A stretch of DNA of 32,182 nucleotides from a virus: positions 1 to 32,182 of IMG/VR virus record IMGVR_UViG_3300029981_000040; one strand, given 5' to 3'. Within the stretch, counting starts at the first letter, position 1, and the number at the start of each line of letters is the position of its first letter. Under the pieces are notes generated by a model. The model was not told the origin of the DNA, ran no database searches, and saw nothing but the letters and a program-made list of their open reading frames with translations. Position numbers and translations under genes: made by a program. Shown here in pieces: positions 15,641 through 22,382 of the stretch.

Positions 15641-15701
15641 GGTTTTCTCCCTTGAGTGGATTGAAAGTTCTAAATAATTATAACGCGGAAGGAGCAAGAG
15701 A

Positions 15702-15893
15702 ATGAAAGATTATGAAACAGTGCCGGTCGATCCGGAGACATTCCGAAAGTTCAAGCAGATCTGCGCGGTGGAGCAGCGCAAGCAGGGTGCCCAGTTCAAG
15801 GTGTGGGTAGATGCCGAATATGGGCGACTGAAGGCTGAAAACAAGCTGACTGACGAACCTGAACAGGCCGTGCTGAAGCCGATCAACGAATAG
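15702..15893 (+). CDS. Small protein, possibly ribbon-helix-helix-like
   Basis: A 63-aa protein with AAGGAG nine bases before ATG. The sequence VPVDPETFRKFKQICAVEQRK followed by a helix resembles the strand-helix-helix start of small DNA-binding proteins, but it lacks a clear signature. The gene lies in the early operon and could be a regulator. Confidence 0.6.
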   Translation: MKDYETVPVDPETFRKFKQICAVEQRKQGAQFKVWVDAEYGRLKAENKLTDEPEQAVLKPINE

Positions 15894-15902
15894 TTCGATT
15901 CC

Positions 15903-16106
15903 GTGAACCACAAGCGCAGGCAGTACACACTGGAGTTGACCGTGCGCTTTACACCGCTGCCGTCGTCGATAAAAAGGACAGCCTTTGAAGCCGCTTTCGA
16001 CTTGCTGGCGGATTTACTTCTTGAAGAAATTTCAAGAAACCAGGCTGAGATTGAACGCAGTTTCGCCCTCAGCCTGGCACAACTACAACCGGTTGACGCC
16101 GGTTGA
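15903..16106 (+). CDS. Small early protein, uncertain
   Basis: A 67-aa reading frame with a GTG start and no obvious ribosome site. It contains a basic N-terminus and a helical, acidic tail (AAFDLLADLLLEEISRNQAEIE). It fills the gap between two better-supported genes in the same direction, which is the main reason to accept it. The 3' end holds a direct repeat CCGGTTGAC (16089-16097 and 16099-16107). Confidence 0.45.
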   Translation: MNHKRRQYTLELTVRFTPLPSSIKRTAFEAAFDLLADLLLEEISRNQAEIERSFALSLAQLQPVDAG

Positions 16107-16154
16107 CCAGAACCTTATCGCGGTCCCGCTGGGACGCATCGAAAGGAAAAAGAC

Positions 16155-16217
16155 ATGAAAGATATGTTAAGGCTGGATATCTCCCATATCAGCATAGCTC
16201 AAAAAGGGAATTTCTAA
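16155..16217 (+). CDS. 20-aa leader-type small ORF
   Basis: A short frame encoding MKDMLRLDISHISIAQKGNF. It has a good purine-rich site (AAAGGAAAAAG) just before ATG 16155. Its stop overlaps the start of the next gene (TAATG at 16215-16219), a clear sign of translational coupling. It may be a leader peptide tuning expression of the membrane protein, or a real small protein. Confidence 0.5.
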   Translation: MKDMLRLDISHISIAQKGNF

Positions 16218-16735
16218 TGGATATGGGACAGTTTCTCAATGGTTTCGCACAAGACGGGCGCATTTTGCTGGTGATTTGCGTGGCGGATCTGATCATGCTG
16301 GCGGTTTTTTCGTACCTGTATAACGCCTGGGTAGGCAAGTTGGGCGAAAAGAAAAACGGGTATACGGCCATCCTGGTGGCGATTGGGAATGCAGTCACGC
16401 TGCTTCTGGTCGCAATCGTTTCATGGAAGGCTGCCGTGCTCGTAAGTTTGGCATTTGTGGCCAGCGGTTTCATGATGATTATCGGCGACATCCAGCGGGA
16501 TCAAAAACAGCGTGAACAAGCTGCCAAAGAAGCGGCACGCCCACGCCGCAAAGCGCTGCCGTATGCGGCCAGATCTCTGATCGATGAGGCCAGCATGCTG
16601 CTCGCACAGGTTGAACGCAGCATCAAGGCACTCCTGGAAGGCAAGTTAGATGACCGCAAAATCGGTCTGATGGCGCTGGCAGTCAAAGAAGCCAGCATCA
16701 AATTAGCGGAAGCCCGCAAAGTGGAGGGTGAATAA
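16217..16735 (+). CDS. Membrane protein with cytosolic helical tail
   Basis: A 172-aa protein. ATG 16217 is chosen because AAAGGGAA lies before it and the start overlaps the small ORF stop; the frame is open back to 16103 but without support. There are three TM segments (ILLVICVADLIMLAVFSYLY, ILVAIGNAVTLLLVAIVSW, AVLVSLAFVASGFMMIIG), then a charged coil of about 80 residues (QRDQKQREQAAKEAARPRRK) in the cytosol. No family recognised. It might localise phage DNA or block superinfection. Confidence 0.75.
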   Translation: MDMGQFLNGFAQDGRILLVICVADLIMLAVFSYLYNAWVGKLGEKKNGYTAILVAIGNAVTLLLVAIVSWKAAVLVSLAFVASGFMMIIGDIQRDQKQREQAAKEAARPRRKALPYAARSLIDEASMLLAQVERSIKALLEGKLDDRKIGLMALAVKEASIKLAEARKVEGE

Positions 16736-17044
16736 ATGAAATCGATTCTGATCGCAAGTTTGAATAGAGTAATCAACCTTGACCAGGTTACAGACGCGAT
16801 ATTCACACCGGCGCACGACATAGATTTTTCTGAAGAACCTGGGGTCAAGCAGATAGTACACGCTGATGCAGTTCTGGATCTGACGATGACATCGGTTGAA
16901 GACAAGATCATCAGCGGCAATGACGGCGATTTTCAAGGCGTGGTTGCAGTCAGCCGGGTAATTAGCATCGAAGGCAGCGAAGCAGAACGGCTCTGGAGTT
17001 TTCTTATCGGTATCCGGCACCATCCTGTCAAACGGAGTGAATAA
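16736..17044 (+). CDS. Early protein of unknown function
   Basis: A 102-aa protein starting directly after the previous stop with GGAGG upstream (16723-16727). Mixed alpha/beta sequence (MKSILIASLNRVINLDQVTDA, then VVAVSRVISIEGSEAERLWSF). No motif recognised. The operon position is the only functional clue. Confidence 0.65.
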   Translation: MKSILIASLNRVINLDQVTDAIFTPAHDIDFSEEPGVKQIVHADAVLDLTMTSVEDKIISGNDGDFQGVVAVSRVISIEGSEAERLWSFLIGIRHHPVKRSE

Positions 17045-17046
17045 CC

Positions 17047-17304
17047 ATGCGACAAGATACCTACCCTAGCGGCGCCGCATCCTTGTTTGCGACCCACGCG
17101 CGTTCCACCACACCCAGACTCTCTGCCGCTGGCCAGCGTGTGCTTAAGAAGATCAGCAAACATTGCGAAGACATCACCTGGCTGATCGCCGGGATCGATG
17201 AAAAGGATTGGAGCAAGATTTCCGAGTTCTTGATGAATGAAAACACAGTGACCTGGCAGGAAGTCAGCCGGTTCATGGAAGTCATCACCCGGGAGGCGAA
17301 ATGA
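17047..17304 (+). CDS. Small protein upstream of the tyrosine recombinase
   Basis: An 85-aa protein with GGAG before its ATG. It overlaps the recombinase gene by 4 bp (ATGA at 17301), so the two are translationally coupled. The C-terminal 60 residues are helical (VLKKISKHCEDITWLIAGI, WQEVSRFMEVITREAK). A coupled small gene before a recombinase can be an accessory factor, but no sequence motif supports that here. Confidence 0.7.
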   Translation: MRQDTYPSGAASLFATHARSTTPRLSAAGQRVLKKISKHCEDITWLIAGIDEKDWSKISEFLMNENTVTWQEVSRFMEVITREAK

Positions 17305-18218
17305 GCACGCATTGGATCATTGAATTTACCGACTGGCTCGAACGGGAAGGCAGATCCAAGTTGACCATCGATGCATACCGCAGTGATGTGGAAATCTATG
17401 CTAACTGGTTCGTGCAGGTTGCGGATCAGGATTTCGAACCCGCCCTGCTCACTGGCCGGGATCTGCGCGCCTGGCGTGAAGCATCGATCCACGCTGAGGG
17501 CGTGGAAGGATCGACCTGGAACCGGCGCCGCGCTTCACTGCGGGTTTTCTGTACCTGGGCGTTGCGCGCTGGCCACGTGGCTGCCGATCCATTCGAAGGC
17601 ATTCGCCCGGCGGATGTGCGCGAGGCTCCGATCTTGTGGTTGGATGACAACGAATTCAACAAGGTCCTGCGCACACTTGAGCACCAAATCAACGCGGCAG
17701 CCACTGAGGCTTGGCGGGTGCAGGCAATTCGAAATCGGGCCATGGTGGCATTGATGGTTTTTGCCGGTCTGCGGGAAAGCGAAGTAGTGAATTTGCGCGT
17801 CTCTGCTCTACTGATGAGTGAGCGTAAGGGCGCCGTAAAAATTCGCGATGGAAAAGGCGGAACGTTTGCGGAGATCCCGCTCAATCATGAGGCTGTTACC
17901 GATCTGCAAGCCTGGCTTGCGGTACGTGGCGCCGCAGATGGCCTGCTCTTTGTGGGCAAGGGCAGCCAGCAGCTCACTGGCCGCCAGATTCAGCGCCTGG
18001 TGAAATCACTGGGGCAAAGCTGTGGAATTGCAAATTTGACACCCCATCGATTTCGGCACACGTTCTGTAAGCGCACCCTGGACGGGAAATATCGCCGAGA
18101 CGGTCAATCTGTCCCGCTGACGGTTGTCCAGCGTTTAGCCCGCCATGCCCGTATTTCAACAACAGCCCGCTATGCCAAACCCGGTCAACGGGACCTTGAG
18201 CTGGCGGTAGGAGCGTAG
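17301..18218 (+). CDS. Tyrosine recombinase (XerC/D-like)
   Basis: A 305-aa protein with a complete catalytic set. Residues 1-100 form the SAM-like core-binding domain. The catalytic domain has Arg158 (GLRESEV), Lys185 (RDGKGG), His249 and Arg252 (TPHRFRHTF), His282 (RHARI) and nucleophile Tyr291 (TARYAKP). The length matches XerC/D rather than large phage integrases that carry an arm-binding domain. It is an early-operon gene, so a role in resolving multimers of replicating phage DNA is as likely as integration. It is followed 2 bp later by a P-loop ATPase gene. Confidence 0.93.
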   Translation: MSTHWIIEFTDWLEREGRSKLTIDAYRSDVEIYANWFVQVADQDFEPALLTGRDLRAWREASIHAEGVEGSTWNRRRASLRVFCTWALRAGHVAADPFEGIRPADVREAPILWLDDNEFNKVLRTLEHQINAAATEAWRVQAIRNRAMVALMVFAGLRESEVVNLRVSALLMSERKGAVKIRDGKGGTFAEIPLNHEAVTDLQAWLAVRGAADGLLFVGKGSQQLTGRQIQRLVKSLGQSCGIANLTPHRFRHTFCKRTLDGKYRRDGQSVPLTVVQRLARHARISTTARYAKPGQRDLELAVGA

Positions 18219-18220
18219 AG

Positions 18221-18823
18221 ATGGAAACAAAGGATGTTTTTGAGACCGTTCGCAAATACATTTGTCAATCTGTCTGGCTTGAGAACAAGAACAATTACGA
18301 CCTGCTGGCGGCCTATGCGATGAGCACCCATGTCCGCTATTTATCCAACCGGATTATTAACCTGCAAATCCTGGGTGATCGTGGAACCGGTAAAACGGAA
18401 ATCATCAAGATAATGAAATCTCTTGTCCACACTCCAACCTTGATCAATGATGGTTACAGCCCAAGCGCTGCAAATCAAAAACTTTATCGCCGGGCCCCAA
18501 AAACTACCATCCTCCTTGATGTGGCTCAGATTGATGAATACCTGCCAATCTTTCGAGAATTTATTGACTGCCCAACTATTTTTACAACGATGAAAGAGAT
18601 GGGTCCGGATTTCTTGATTGAGCACGGCATGCATTCATGTTTCATGGTTCGGCTGAAGGCCCGCGCTGAGCACCTTCCTGAAAAGGATCAAACCATATCG
18701 GAACTTGGCATACAAGAGGTGCTGGATAACTGGCAAAGGCCGCTATGCGGGATCTTTATTGCTATGAAAGATGTAATCGATGGCGTTTTGATCGAAGCAA
18801 GGATGGCAGAATGGAAAGCATAA
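18221..18823 (+). CDS. Small P-loop ATPase
   Basis: A 200-aa protein with Walker A GDRGTGKTE near residue 50 and a Walker B-like strand TTILLDVAQIDEY near residue 103. The layout (Walker A, then S-x-S-A, then hhhhD) resembles the ATPase at 23545-25365 and helicase-type phage ATPases of the DUF927/DUF3631 kind. It is much shorter and lacks N- and C-terminal domains. It may load or drive a DNA enzyme encoded nearby: the recombinase before it or the Spo11-like protein after it. It overlaps the next gene by 13 bp. Confidence 0.75.
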   Translation: METKDVFETVRKYICQSVWLENKNNYDLLAAYAMSTHVRYLSNRIINLQILGDRGTGKTEIIKIMKSLVHTPTLINDGYSPSAANQKLYRRAPKTTILLDVAQIDEYLPIFREFIDCPTIFTTMKEMGPDFLIEHGMHSCFMVRLKARAEHLPEKDQTISELGIQEVLDNWQRPLCGIFIAMKDVIDGVLIEARMAEWKA

Positions 18824-19206
18824 AGAAGAACGAGATAAGCAATATTGTGAACACTTCTGTAAAAGATGCCAGAAGCAGCCTGGATTTTATCGATGATTTG
18901 GATGTGCTGAATGGGGCTCTGAAAATCGCGATTGAGCGCGACTATAAGACGCTGGCGAAACTGCTTAAATCCAGGATAAGCCGCATCGAAGAAAGAAAAT
19001 TAAAAGCGAAACATCCGGGGGTCAATTTTGCCGAAGTCAAAAGGATAGTGGGCAGCGGGGCAGATTATGCCCATTTGATGGCGCAATATTACTCGCTGGA
19101 TATGTTTCGCGCTGCGCTTGATTATGCCCAGGAGCATAACGCAAATAAAACGATGATTCAGACGCTAGGGCGGGAGATTCGCCGAAAGGAAAAGGCAGCG
19201 AAATGA
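18811..19206 (+). CDS. Helical protein between ATPase and Spo11-like gene
   Basis: A 131-aa protein. ATG 18811 is selected over the frame start at 18745 because AAGGA lies 7 nt before it and it only overlaps the ATPase gene end. It is almost wholly helical and basic (DVLNGALKIAIERDYKTLAK, LKSRISRIEERKLKAK). Its stop overlaps the start of the Spo11-like gene (ATGA), so ATPase, this protein and the Spo11-like protein are translated as a coupled set. It could be a linker or regulator of that complex. Confidence 0.7.
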   Translation: MESIKKNEISNIVNTSVKDARSSLDFIDDLDVLNGALKIAIERDYKTLAKLLKSRISRIEERKLKAKHPGVNFAEVKRIVGSGADYAHLMAQYYSLDMFRAALDYAQEHNANKTMIQTLGREIRRKEKAAK

Positions 19207-20081
19207 AAGAGAAGTTTTTGGATCACAAGTTCAACACGGCTTCCCTGAAGCTGGTGGATATCTGCAATTCCATCCTGGAAGAATATCGGGGCCAGGGCTA
19301 TCGTTTGTCATTGCGCCAGTTGTACTACCAACTCGTGGCGCGTGATTTCATCGAAAACAGCGTCAAAAGCTATAAGCGCACCGGCGACATGGTCTCGAAT
19401 GCTCGTTTGGCAGGTTTGCTCGACTGGGGCATGATCGAAGACCGTGGGCGTGAAAGCGTTGTGAATTCTCATTGGGATACACCAAAGGACATTCTACAAA
19501 GTGCTGCTGCCTCATTCAAGATGGACCGTTGGGATGGGCAGAGCAGTTATTGTGAAGTGTTTGTCGAGAAGGACGCCTTGAGCGGCATATTACTGCCGGT
19601 TTGCTCTGAAATGGACGTGCGCTTTACTGCCAACAAAGGCTATTCGTCATCGAGCGCCATGTATGAGGCATCAAAGCGGCTGGCGCGAGCTGGTCGGAAT
19701 GGCCTGGAACTCCACATTATCTATCTCGGCGATCACGACCCGTCAGGGATCGATATGACCCGTGATATTCGAGAGCGCTTTGAGCTGTTCACCCGAGATG
19801 GCTATCCCTTCGAGGTTCATCGCCTGGCATTGAATTACGACCAGGTGCAAATGTGGAACCCACCTGAAAATCCGGCAAAGGACTCTGATTCGCGCTATGA
19901 AAATTATTTTCTGAAGTTCGGCGAATCGTCCTGGGAACTGGATGCAGTCGAGCCTGCCACCCTGGCAGATTTAGTCCGTGATCAGATATGGGAACTGATC
20001 GACGAGGATATCTGGGAGGCGATCGCCAAAAAGGAAAAATCCTATCGTGATGAACTCAATAAACTGGCTAAAAAGTATTAG
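19203..20081 (+). CDS. Spo11 / topoisomerase VI A-like protein (Mini-A candidate)
   Basis: A 292-aa protein. Residues 37-43 read LRQLYYQ, the winged-helix motif that in TopoVI-A and Spo11 carries the DNA-cleaving tyrosine (here Tyr41 or Tyr42). A Toprim domain follows with Glu122 (VEKDALSG) and Asp177/Asp179 (GDHDPSGIDM), the metal-binding acidic residues. The C-terminal ELDAVEPATLADLVRDQI is also typical of the family. No GHKL-type B subunit gene is seen, as in the Mini-A group known from mobile elements. It may cut DNA for replication, recombination or packaging. The family call is firm for TopoVI-A-like; activity is inference. Confidence 0.8.
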   Translation: MKEKFLDHKFNTASLKLVDICNSILEEYRGQGYRLSLRQLYYQLVARDFIENSVKSYKRTGDMVSNARLAGLLDWGMIEDRGRESVVNSHWDTPKDILQSAAASFKMDRWDGQSSYCEVFVEKDALSGILLPVCSEMDVRFTANKGYSSSSAMYEASKRLARAGRNGLELHIIYLGDHDPSGIDMTRDIRERFELFTRDGYPFEVHRLALNYDQVQMWNPPENPAKDSDSRYENYFLKFGESSWELDAVEPATLADLVRDQIWELIDEDIWEAIAKKEKSYRDELNKLAKKY

Positions 20082-20090
20082 GAGGAAACC

Positions 20091-20447
20091 ATGCCAAAAA
20101 AGACAGTGAAATACTCATCCGCACTTGATAAATGCTGGGAACTAAACCTTCCGGTTCGAGGCGACCAAACTGCAGTTTACCAGCGCCTTATGGATGCGGG
20201 CTACCTTTGGGACAGCAAGATTCAGGTGTGGCTGCAATTGGACGCGGAACCAGCTGATGCCCCCAGTTCCGTGATAAGGATCCGCGTTTGGGCTGAGCAG
20301 GGCAAGGCTATGGGCGTTGCTGAGTCCGTTATCCATGGCCTCGGCAAGCAATACAAGCTGATCGAACAAAGCGGAACCTATCCATGTCGCCCGCCAAAAC
20401 AGAAGGAAGAGCGCATTTATCTCAGCTTTCTGAAGGAGACGCTATGA
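20091..20447 (+). CDS. Early protein of unknown function
   Basis: A 118-aa protein with a very strong GGAGG site. Sequence features: a basic start (MPKKTVKYSS), a compact alpha/beta middle (VYQRLMDAGYLWDSKIQVWLQL), and a Ser/Val-rich strand (SSVIRIRVWAEQG). No family recognised. It is coupled to the next gene by ATGA overlap at 20444. Confidence 0.7.
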   Translation: MPKKTVKYSSALDKCWELNLPVRGDQTAVYQRLMDAGYLWDSKIQVWLQLDAEPADAPSSVIRIRVWAEQGKAMGVAESVIHGLGKQYKLIEQSGTYPCRPPKQKEERIYLSFLKETL

Positions 20448-20773
20448 ACTGCGTTTTATGCGGAAAGAGTAACGAAAGCGTTGAGCCTGGTCATGATGAT
20501 GGCTGGATGGAAATTGGCATAGATCCCGCGGTCAAAGAGTGGGCCTGCCCTCAATGCACTAATTATGATTGTTGCCCGAGTTGCGGCGGGGAACTATCAG
20601 AATCTTTCATTAGGGAAGATTTAGTGGATGGTGTTCTTATATCTGCCACCCGGGTCAGTTGTGAATATTGCGGGTTTTCAGACGTCGTTCTCGAAAGCAC
20701 TACAAGCGTTACTTTGGCTAATCCATCTTTTGGTGATGTAGGTGGTGGAAACGAGGAGCAAGATCATGCCTAA
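20444..20773 (+). CDS. Multi-zinc-ribbon protein
   Basis: A 109-aa protein whose ATG overlaps the upstream stop (the longer frame from 20384 lies in the previous gene). It has CVLC, CPQC, CCPSC and CEYC, suggesting two zinc ribbons, one close to the N-terminus. Likely a nucleic acid-binding or structural protein; the function is unknown. It overlaps the next gene by 8 bp. Confidence 0.7.
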   Translation: MNCVLCGKSNESVEPGHDDGWMEIGIDPAVKEWACPQCTNYDCCPSCGGELSESFIREDLVDGVLISATRVSCEYCGFSDVVLESTTSVTLANPSFGDVGGGNEEQDHA

Positions 20774-21170
20774 CACTGAAGATTATGTGTGGGTGACAGC
20801 GAGCGTCAACAAGTACGTGCAGGCGGCTGTAAAGTACGGCTTACAAATGCACTGGGTAGCATCTGACATGCAAGGCCTGATGCTAATGGCTATGACGGTC
20901 ATGGCCGAGAATGGTGGTCATAAGTACCGCAAGTTGATGACGGCCCAGAGTATTCAGACAGCGCTGGGATTAAGCCTGGAGATTTATACCGCGGGCGGAA
21001 AACTGGATTGTGATGCGCTGATGGATGATGTGTTTTGGCAATATGGTTGGGATCCTGAAACAATGCACGGTTTGCGTGAGAAGCTGCGAGAAACAGCAGC
21101 AAGCATGAAGTGGCGGGAAACGAATTGGTTTGGCTGGTGGAATTGGAAAAAGGAACAGGCAAAGCAATGA
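20766..21170 (+). CDS. Early protein of unknown function
   Basis: A 134-aa protein; ATG 20766 is supported by GAGGAG at 20754-20759. The C-terminus is rich in Trp (WRETNWFGWWNWKKEQ). The rest is helical with Met-rich stretches (GLMLMAMTVMAENGG). The start of the next gene overlaps its stop (ATGA). No family recognised. Confidence 0.65.
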   Translation: MPNTEDYVWVTASVNKYVQAAVKYGLQMHWVASDMQGLMLMAMTVMAENGGHKYRKLMTAQSIQTALGLSLEIYTAGGKLDCDALMDDVFWQYGWDPETMHGLREKLRETAASMKWRETNWFGWWNWKKEQAKQ

Positions 21171-21820
21171 ACCTGATTATTGAACCTGCCAACAAAGAGC
21201 AGTTGAAGTGGGCACAGGAACAGGTCATCTTGCACCATTACCGGCATACAGCAGTAGATCCACGTTGCCGACCATTTGCTTATATTGTTTGGCTGAGTGC
21301 TGAACCGGTGGGCTGCTTGATCTACGGCAGGCCGCAAGCCACGCGCTGTTATACAGGCAAACTTACCTATGGCAGCTATCAGGATGTGCAAGCGCGCAAA
21401 GCGCGCTTTGATCGTTGGGAGATCCTGAACCTGGCGCGTGTGTGGTTATCGCCAAGCATTCAGAGAGATGGATCTGAGTATGTTCCACACGCTGCAAGCC
21501 TGGTCATTCGCGAAAGTATGAAGCGGATTGGATTTGACTACCTGATGCAAGCACCACCTGTTGATTGTGCATTCCCTTATCAAATTCGCTGCATCATGTC
21601 TTACTGCGATACGAAATATCACTCTGGTTGGATTTACATGGCCAGCCGTTTTAAGTATTCACACAAGAATGACGATGGCAAGGTTACCTATATGAAGGTC
21701 ATCCCCGGATTGACAGATCAACAGGATGCGTACATTCAATGCCTGGCTGAGATGAATAGTCGAAGTCAGCGAATCAGGGCCAAACGCAATCAACTTACTT
21801 TCAAGGAGATGATGGCATGA
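21167..21820 (+). CDS. Mom-like GNAT-fold protein (DNA modification candidate)
   Basis: A 217-aa protein translationally coupled to its neighbours on both sides (ATGA at 21167 and 21817). Three blocks recall phage Mu Mom and related GNAT-fold proteins: EPVGCLIYGRP near residue 46, WEILNLARVWLSP near 84-96, and MSYCDTKYHSGWIYMAS near 144-160, where a hydrophobic-SYxD strand, a His-x-Gly and an aromatic follow in the expected order. Mom modifies N6 of adenine to protect phage DNA from restriction. If the match holds, this gene gives the phage an anti-restriction function. The assignment is by motif memory only. Confidence 0.6.
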   Translation: MNLIIEPANKEQLKWAQEQVILHHYRHTAVDPRCRPFAYIVWLSAEPVGCLIYGRPQATRCYTGKLTYGSYQDVQARKARFDRWEILNLARVWLSPSIQRDGSEYVPHAASLVIRESMKRIGFDYLMQAPPVDCAFPYQIRCIMSYCDTKYHSGWIYMASRFKYSHKNDDGKVTYMKVIPGLTDQQDAYIQCLAEMNSRSQRIRAKRNQLTFKEMMA

Positions 21821-22077
21821 CAGACAATATGTTCACACTACCGACTGACCTGGGCGAACGCATAGAGCAGGTTCTGGCGCAGCGCATATGCACATCACGG
21901 GATGGGTCTTACATCAGGCGTTCTTCTGGGCGTAGACGGGCAGGTCGGATGACCAGGTACACGGTTCATATGGTTAATGGCAAGAGCCTCAAGATAACTG
22001 CATGCGATGACAACCAGGCAGTGGAACGTGCCAACAATCTTGTAGAGCGTCTTGGGCGCGCGTTGTCAACTATATAA
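21817..22077 (+). CDS. Small basic protein
   Basis: An 86-aa protein coupled to the Mom-like gene by ATGA. A basic patch (YIRRSSGRRRAGRMTRY) precedes a short alpha/beta unit (TVHMVNGKSLKITACDDNQA). It may bind nucleic acid or be an accessory factor for the preceding enzyme. It is the last gene before the origin-like gap. Confidence 0.65.
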   Translation: MTDNMFTLPTDLGERIEQVLAQRICTSRDGSYIRRSSGRRRAGRMTRYTVHMVNGKSLKITACDDNQAVERANNLVERLGRALSTI

Positions 22078-22382
22078 CAGTAGTAGAAAAGTTCCCAAAC
22101 TTCACCATTACACTGCGCAATGGGCCATGGGCGCGAGCGCTCCACAAAAAGGAACAGGCGGTACATAAGTAATCATTATGCGACATAAGACAGGCAGATC
22201 AGGGCATTTGAGTAGTTTATCAGGGTGTTAGAGCACATATCTTATGTCGCATAAGTGGAACGGTAGGGGGGGAGGGGTCGGCGGCGAAATTTCCGCCGAT
22301 TCCAAACCCGGCCAGAGGCGGCAGTGCTCGAATACTCAGAAAAAATCCAGAAAAACGGGTGAAAAACCTATGGAGAGCAACG
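22078..22382 (+). other. Non-coding gap with origin-like features
   Basis: About 300 bp without a convincing gene, directly upstream of the primase. It holds a perfect 15-bp inverted repeat (22176-22190 and 22240-22254), a third CATAAG half-site near 22164, a G-rich tract (22263-22277) and a hairpin with arms TCGGCGG/CCGCCGA (22278-22299). The combination suits a replication origin or an operator region; neither is shown directly. Confidence 0.55.
22176..22254. repeat. Inverted repeat pair TTATGCGACATAAGA
   Basis: TTATGCGACATAAGA at 22176-22190 and its exact reverse complement at 22240-22254, 49 bp apart. Each arm is itself nearly palindromic (CTTATG - 3 bp - CATAAG), so each is a plausible binding site for a dimeric protein. 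Confidence 0.85.

Noticed and set aside
16089-16107. Direct repeat CCGGTTGAC with possible AACCGG/CCGGTT stem
   Set aside because: The stem is short, lies in the end of a small gene and has no T run; it is not enough for a terminator or attachment site.
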